Made by a program: the position numbers and the translations under genes. The notes beneath the pieces are model-generated. The model did no database searches. It was not told the DNA's origin and saw only the letters and a program-made list of their open reading frames with translations. From assembly GCA_008360955.1 (NCBI GenBank), contig LUCM01004636.1, forward strand, positions 109,789 through 173,788: a DNA stretch of 64,000 nucleotides. The letters are read 5' to 3'. This stretch comes from Fasciolopsis buskii (lineage: Eukaryota > Platyhelminthes > Trematoda > Plagiorchiida > Fasciolidae). Position 1 is the first letter of the stretch; each line of letters begins with the position of its first letter. Below, piece after piece: positions 61,295 through 64,000 of this stretch.

Positions 61295-62945
61295 ATCGCG
61301 AGTTTCCGGCCATATCCTTCTGACTTCGTGAATTGTCAAAAGTAACCCGGTGACAGAACTTTACTGAAGTTTGTTACACCAGGCAGAAATAGCGTGAGGA
61401 GAGTCTATACTACGTTTGTGCTGGACTGCCGGTCGGAATATTCCAGTAATCCTTCTCGGACCTCAAGGTACCCATATCTGTTAATGGAAGCATAACCTCT
61501 TCAGCTTAAACTAAGACAAAATTTTCAATATACTCTACTGAACACGAGAACTCGAGTACTAGTCCCAAGTTAAATGAACGCATTCGACTGTAGTAAGAAA
61601 TCCATAAATACGTCTTCGGACTTGATTGACTTCTTCCATATCACAAACTTTGCAAGAGAGCCGTGACAGACACAAACTATCGTCAGACGAAAACAGAAAA
61701 AAACATGTCTTCACTTTCTATTCTACTAGGACAAACTCGTGGAGATTGAGAAATAACCGAACGGACACAAGACCGACCATCGGCAATACGAACAATACTC
61801 TAGCAATAGTTCACTAATGCCTTTCTCTTTGAGTGATGCACATTTACCCAGATTCTTCCGTTTGCGCGGAACGTGCAAATGTGAACAGGTTTGCTTAATT
61901 GCTGTTGGACCACACTATTTCATGAACTCTCCTGCCGAGAATCGAATCTGTCTTATTTTGTACTTTAAAAGTTTCCCCCAAACAGTTTAACGTATGTTGC
62001 ATCGCCTTGTTCGCATAACTGGTCACTTCGTAATGAAAATAGGACGTGATGTGATTTCAAAAAACCTAATCACCAACCGCCAATCTTGTCAGAGATTTCA
62101 AGTTTCATACGCATCGGTACTAACTCGGGAAGAGCGAAAAATCCACCGAAGCATATGTTCACTTGGACTTCCTTTTAGTTTCTTTGAGTGAACCGGGTTA
62201 TTCTTATTAAACTGATCCAACATCCGGAGTTCCTTTTGATCACATCCTGCCCAAGTGAAAACGTTCTAATGCTTCCGGATGTTCCTGTCTCTCATTCGGA
62301 AGTTTGCAGATGAGTTGGTGGACCAGTGTGCATCTTCGATTTTAGTTACCACTCCCAGCGAGGGAATGAAGATGAAACTAGAGAGTTTACGCCTATGTCA
62401 CTTACGCCCTACGTTCATCAACCGTAACTGAAGCAATTCATGAACAGGTTTGCTTCAGCTACCCGGTTTTAAGTCGAAATAGTATCTACTAGTTTCTAAT
62501 GTTGTTGGTTTGTGTACATTACGCATAGTGTTCCATGATCGTGAAGCACAGGCGATATCAAGTAACGTCAGCTCGTCCGACCACTGACTGATGCCCATCC
62601 GACCTTGCGCGGTTCTTATTCCTGATTCTGTCTTGTTTCTACATGCAGGCAGATACACGGACACAAAAACAGCCTTGCCCACAGTCTTACAAATAAAGGT
62701 TCCCGTGGGGCACCCCAGTGTAGTGTTCACGTACAGTCACCGCAGTTTCCTCACTCCAGCCTAACTCAGAATGTTACGTACGAACGGTCTTAAGAACACC
62801 CATTTTGAACTCGTATCTTGATCACTGCGCATTGACAACCACTGAAGATGATACCCTATGCATCTGTTGTCACACACAAGTCCACATTCAAATATGTACT
62901 AGGCACATCGTAGTCTATTCCACGCCATCCGCTTTCCCACACACG
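61295..62945. other. No recognisable gene
   Basis: The minus frame 62730-62455 (91 codons) has no domain I can name. Nothing else could be supported. Confidence 0.4.
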
Positions 62946-62947
62946 AC

Positions 62948-62980
62948 CACACACGCACACACGCACACACACACACACAC
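62948..62980. repeat. (CA)n microsatellite
   Basis: CA run with two GCA interruptions near its start. Confidence 0.9.
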
Positions 62981-62984
62981 CTAC

Positions 62985-64000
62985 AAACAAGTGTTCATAT
63001 TTTGCTTACAGACCGATTAATACAATGTCCCAAGCACATATCAGCCCCGAATTAATTCCTGATCGATTTTACTAAAGGCACACTGTTCAGCATTCTGTTG
63101 CATTGTCTTGACGCGGCTGAAATCGACTGTTTCTTCTCGTATTTTTGGAAATTTTCGGCTGTACACCAATTTACACTAGTTTACTCATGTTCAGGAACTA
63201 GAAGCACTTGTTCCTACTAAAAACATCTATTGAATGTGCGTCTATTGGGCGCCTGACCCAAACGAAAGGATCCTAAAACGGCATTAACAGGGCTAGGACT
63301 ACCGAGACGAACCAACAGAAGTAACTGAGGAGGCTGTACACAAAGCGGCCAGAATAATGCAAGCATTCTGAAATTTCTCTTTAGCACTACGCCTGACGGT
63401 GCACACTGCCTATTTGTACAGCCGCCCATTTTCATGCTGTCACGGGAAATGGATTGCAAGTCGACCGAAAGTATTCCAATCACTCCTTAATCAGTCACGC
63501 AGCAGAGAATTTGACCCCAGTGTGAAACTAGTCCGAAAAGTGCCTCGCTATTTCCTCTGACGACATGTTCAATCAATGCTTTAATCGGGATTGCATTACG
63601 CACCAGTGATTAGTGGATTCTGCCAAGCCAGCAACCCCCAAATGATTATGCCAGATTTTCGTCCCATTGCAAACTCATCGAGTATTTTGAAAGACTTGGA
63701 GAATATTTTCTTGTACAAAAGTTCATCACAATAGTTTGTAAATCATCTGTCCCAGTTTGTATATCGTGGCACCTGATCAACTCTCGATTATCCGTTGCTC
63801 GTTCCTCAATATGCATTCAGTTCGACTGTGCATTTTGACTATGGCATACATTCATCCTTGTCAAAAAGGACGAATTCATTGGGCATCCATGTCGAGAAGA
63901 TTCACGTAGATTCGAGTACTTTCAACTAGTTAACATATTAGCCAGTAACGAAGGTCGCTGTCCGGAGCATAAGTGCAGATGAATTCATCATTCACTTCTT
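62985..64000. other. No recognisable gene, right end
   Basis: Short frames only. The segment 63230-63430 is GC-richer and may be repeat-derived, but I could not name it. Confidence 0.4.

Overview
The window reads as gene-poor, repeat-rich eukaryotic nuclear DNA, most likely from a parasitic flatworm (a digenean fluke). The grounds are: no bacterial-type gene packing; small open frames broken by stops; many (CA)n, (TA)n and (ATT)n microsatellites; tRNA-derived SINE heads; and non-LTR retrotransposon relics whose protein motifs resemble RTE-like and CR1-like reverse transcriptases known from trematodes. The taxon is inferred from memory of these families and no search was run. The window contains one assembly gap (39910-40810).

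Layout. 1-11 kb: mostly anonymous DNA with microsatellites, a SINE-like head near 8.0 kb and two exon-like segments (minus strand 5923-6114, plus strand 10639-10875). 11-12 kb: a near-perfect inverted repeat beside a plus-strand RTE 3' relic. 12-20 kb: no recognisable gene, three TA-type microsatellites. 20.3-20.7 kb: a second plus-strand RTE 3' relic. 23.1-23.3 kb: one copy of a short dispersed element. 24.4-31.6 kb: a dense repeat cluster with a CR1/Jockey-like 3' relic, three tRNA-like SINE heads, two hairpin-motif copies and two minus-strand RTE relics. 31.6-39.8 kb: mostly anonymous, with a SINE near 38.0 kb. 39.8-41.0 kb: a TA tract, the gap, then the second copy of the short element, which carries what looks like a complete hammerhead ribozyme. 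44.6-47.8 kb: the best preserved mobile element, an almost full-length but dead CR1-like retrotransposon with endonuclease, reverse transcriptase and a pentanucleotide 3' tail. 48.0 kb: another ribozyme-like hairpin beside a TA tract. 50.7-51.1 kb: a Penelope-like GIY-YIG endonuclease relic. 51-64 kb: mostly anonymous, with two weak exon-like segments.

The most interesting signal is the hammerhead-like motif at complement 40897-40951. It has every core nucleotide, a stem I with an internal loop and a short stem II. A related copy at 23.1-23.3 kb lacks a 27-nt block that corresponds closely to the catalytic core. Together with the other GAAAC hairpins and the Penelope-like relic, this suggests a family of ribozyme-bearing retroelements, many ending in TA repeats. 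I found no complete protein-coding host gene, no rRNA, no convincing functional tRNA and no CRISPR array.
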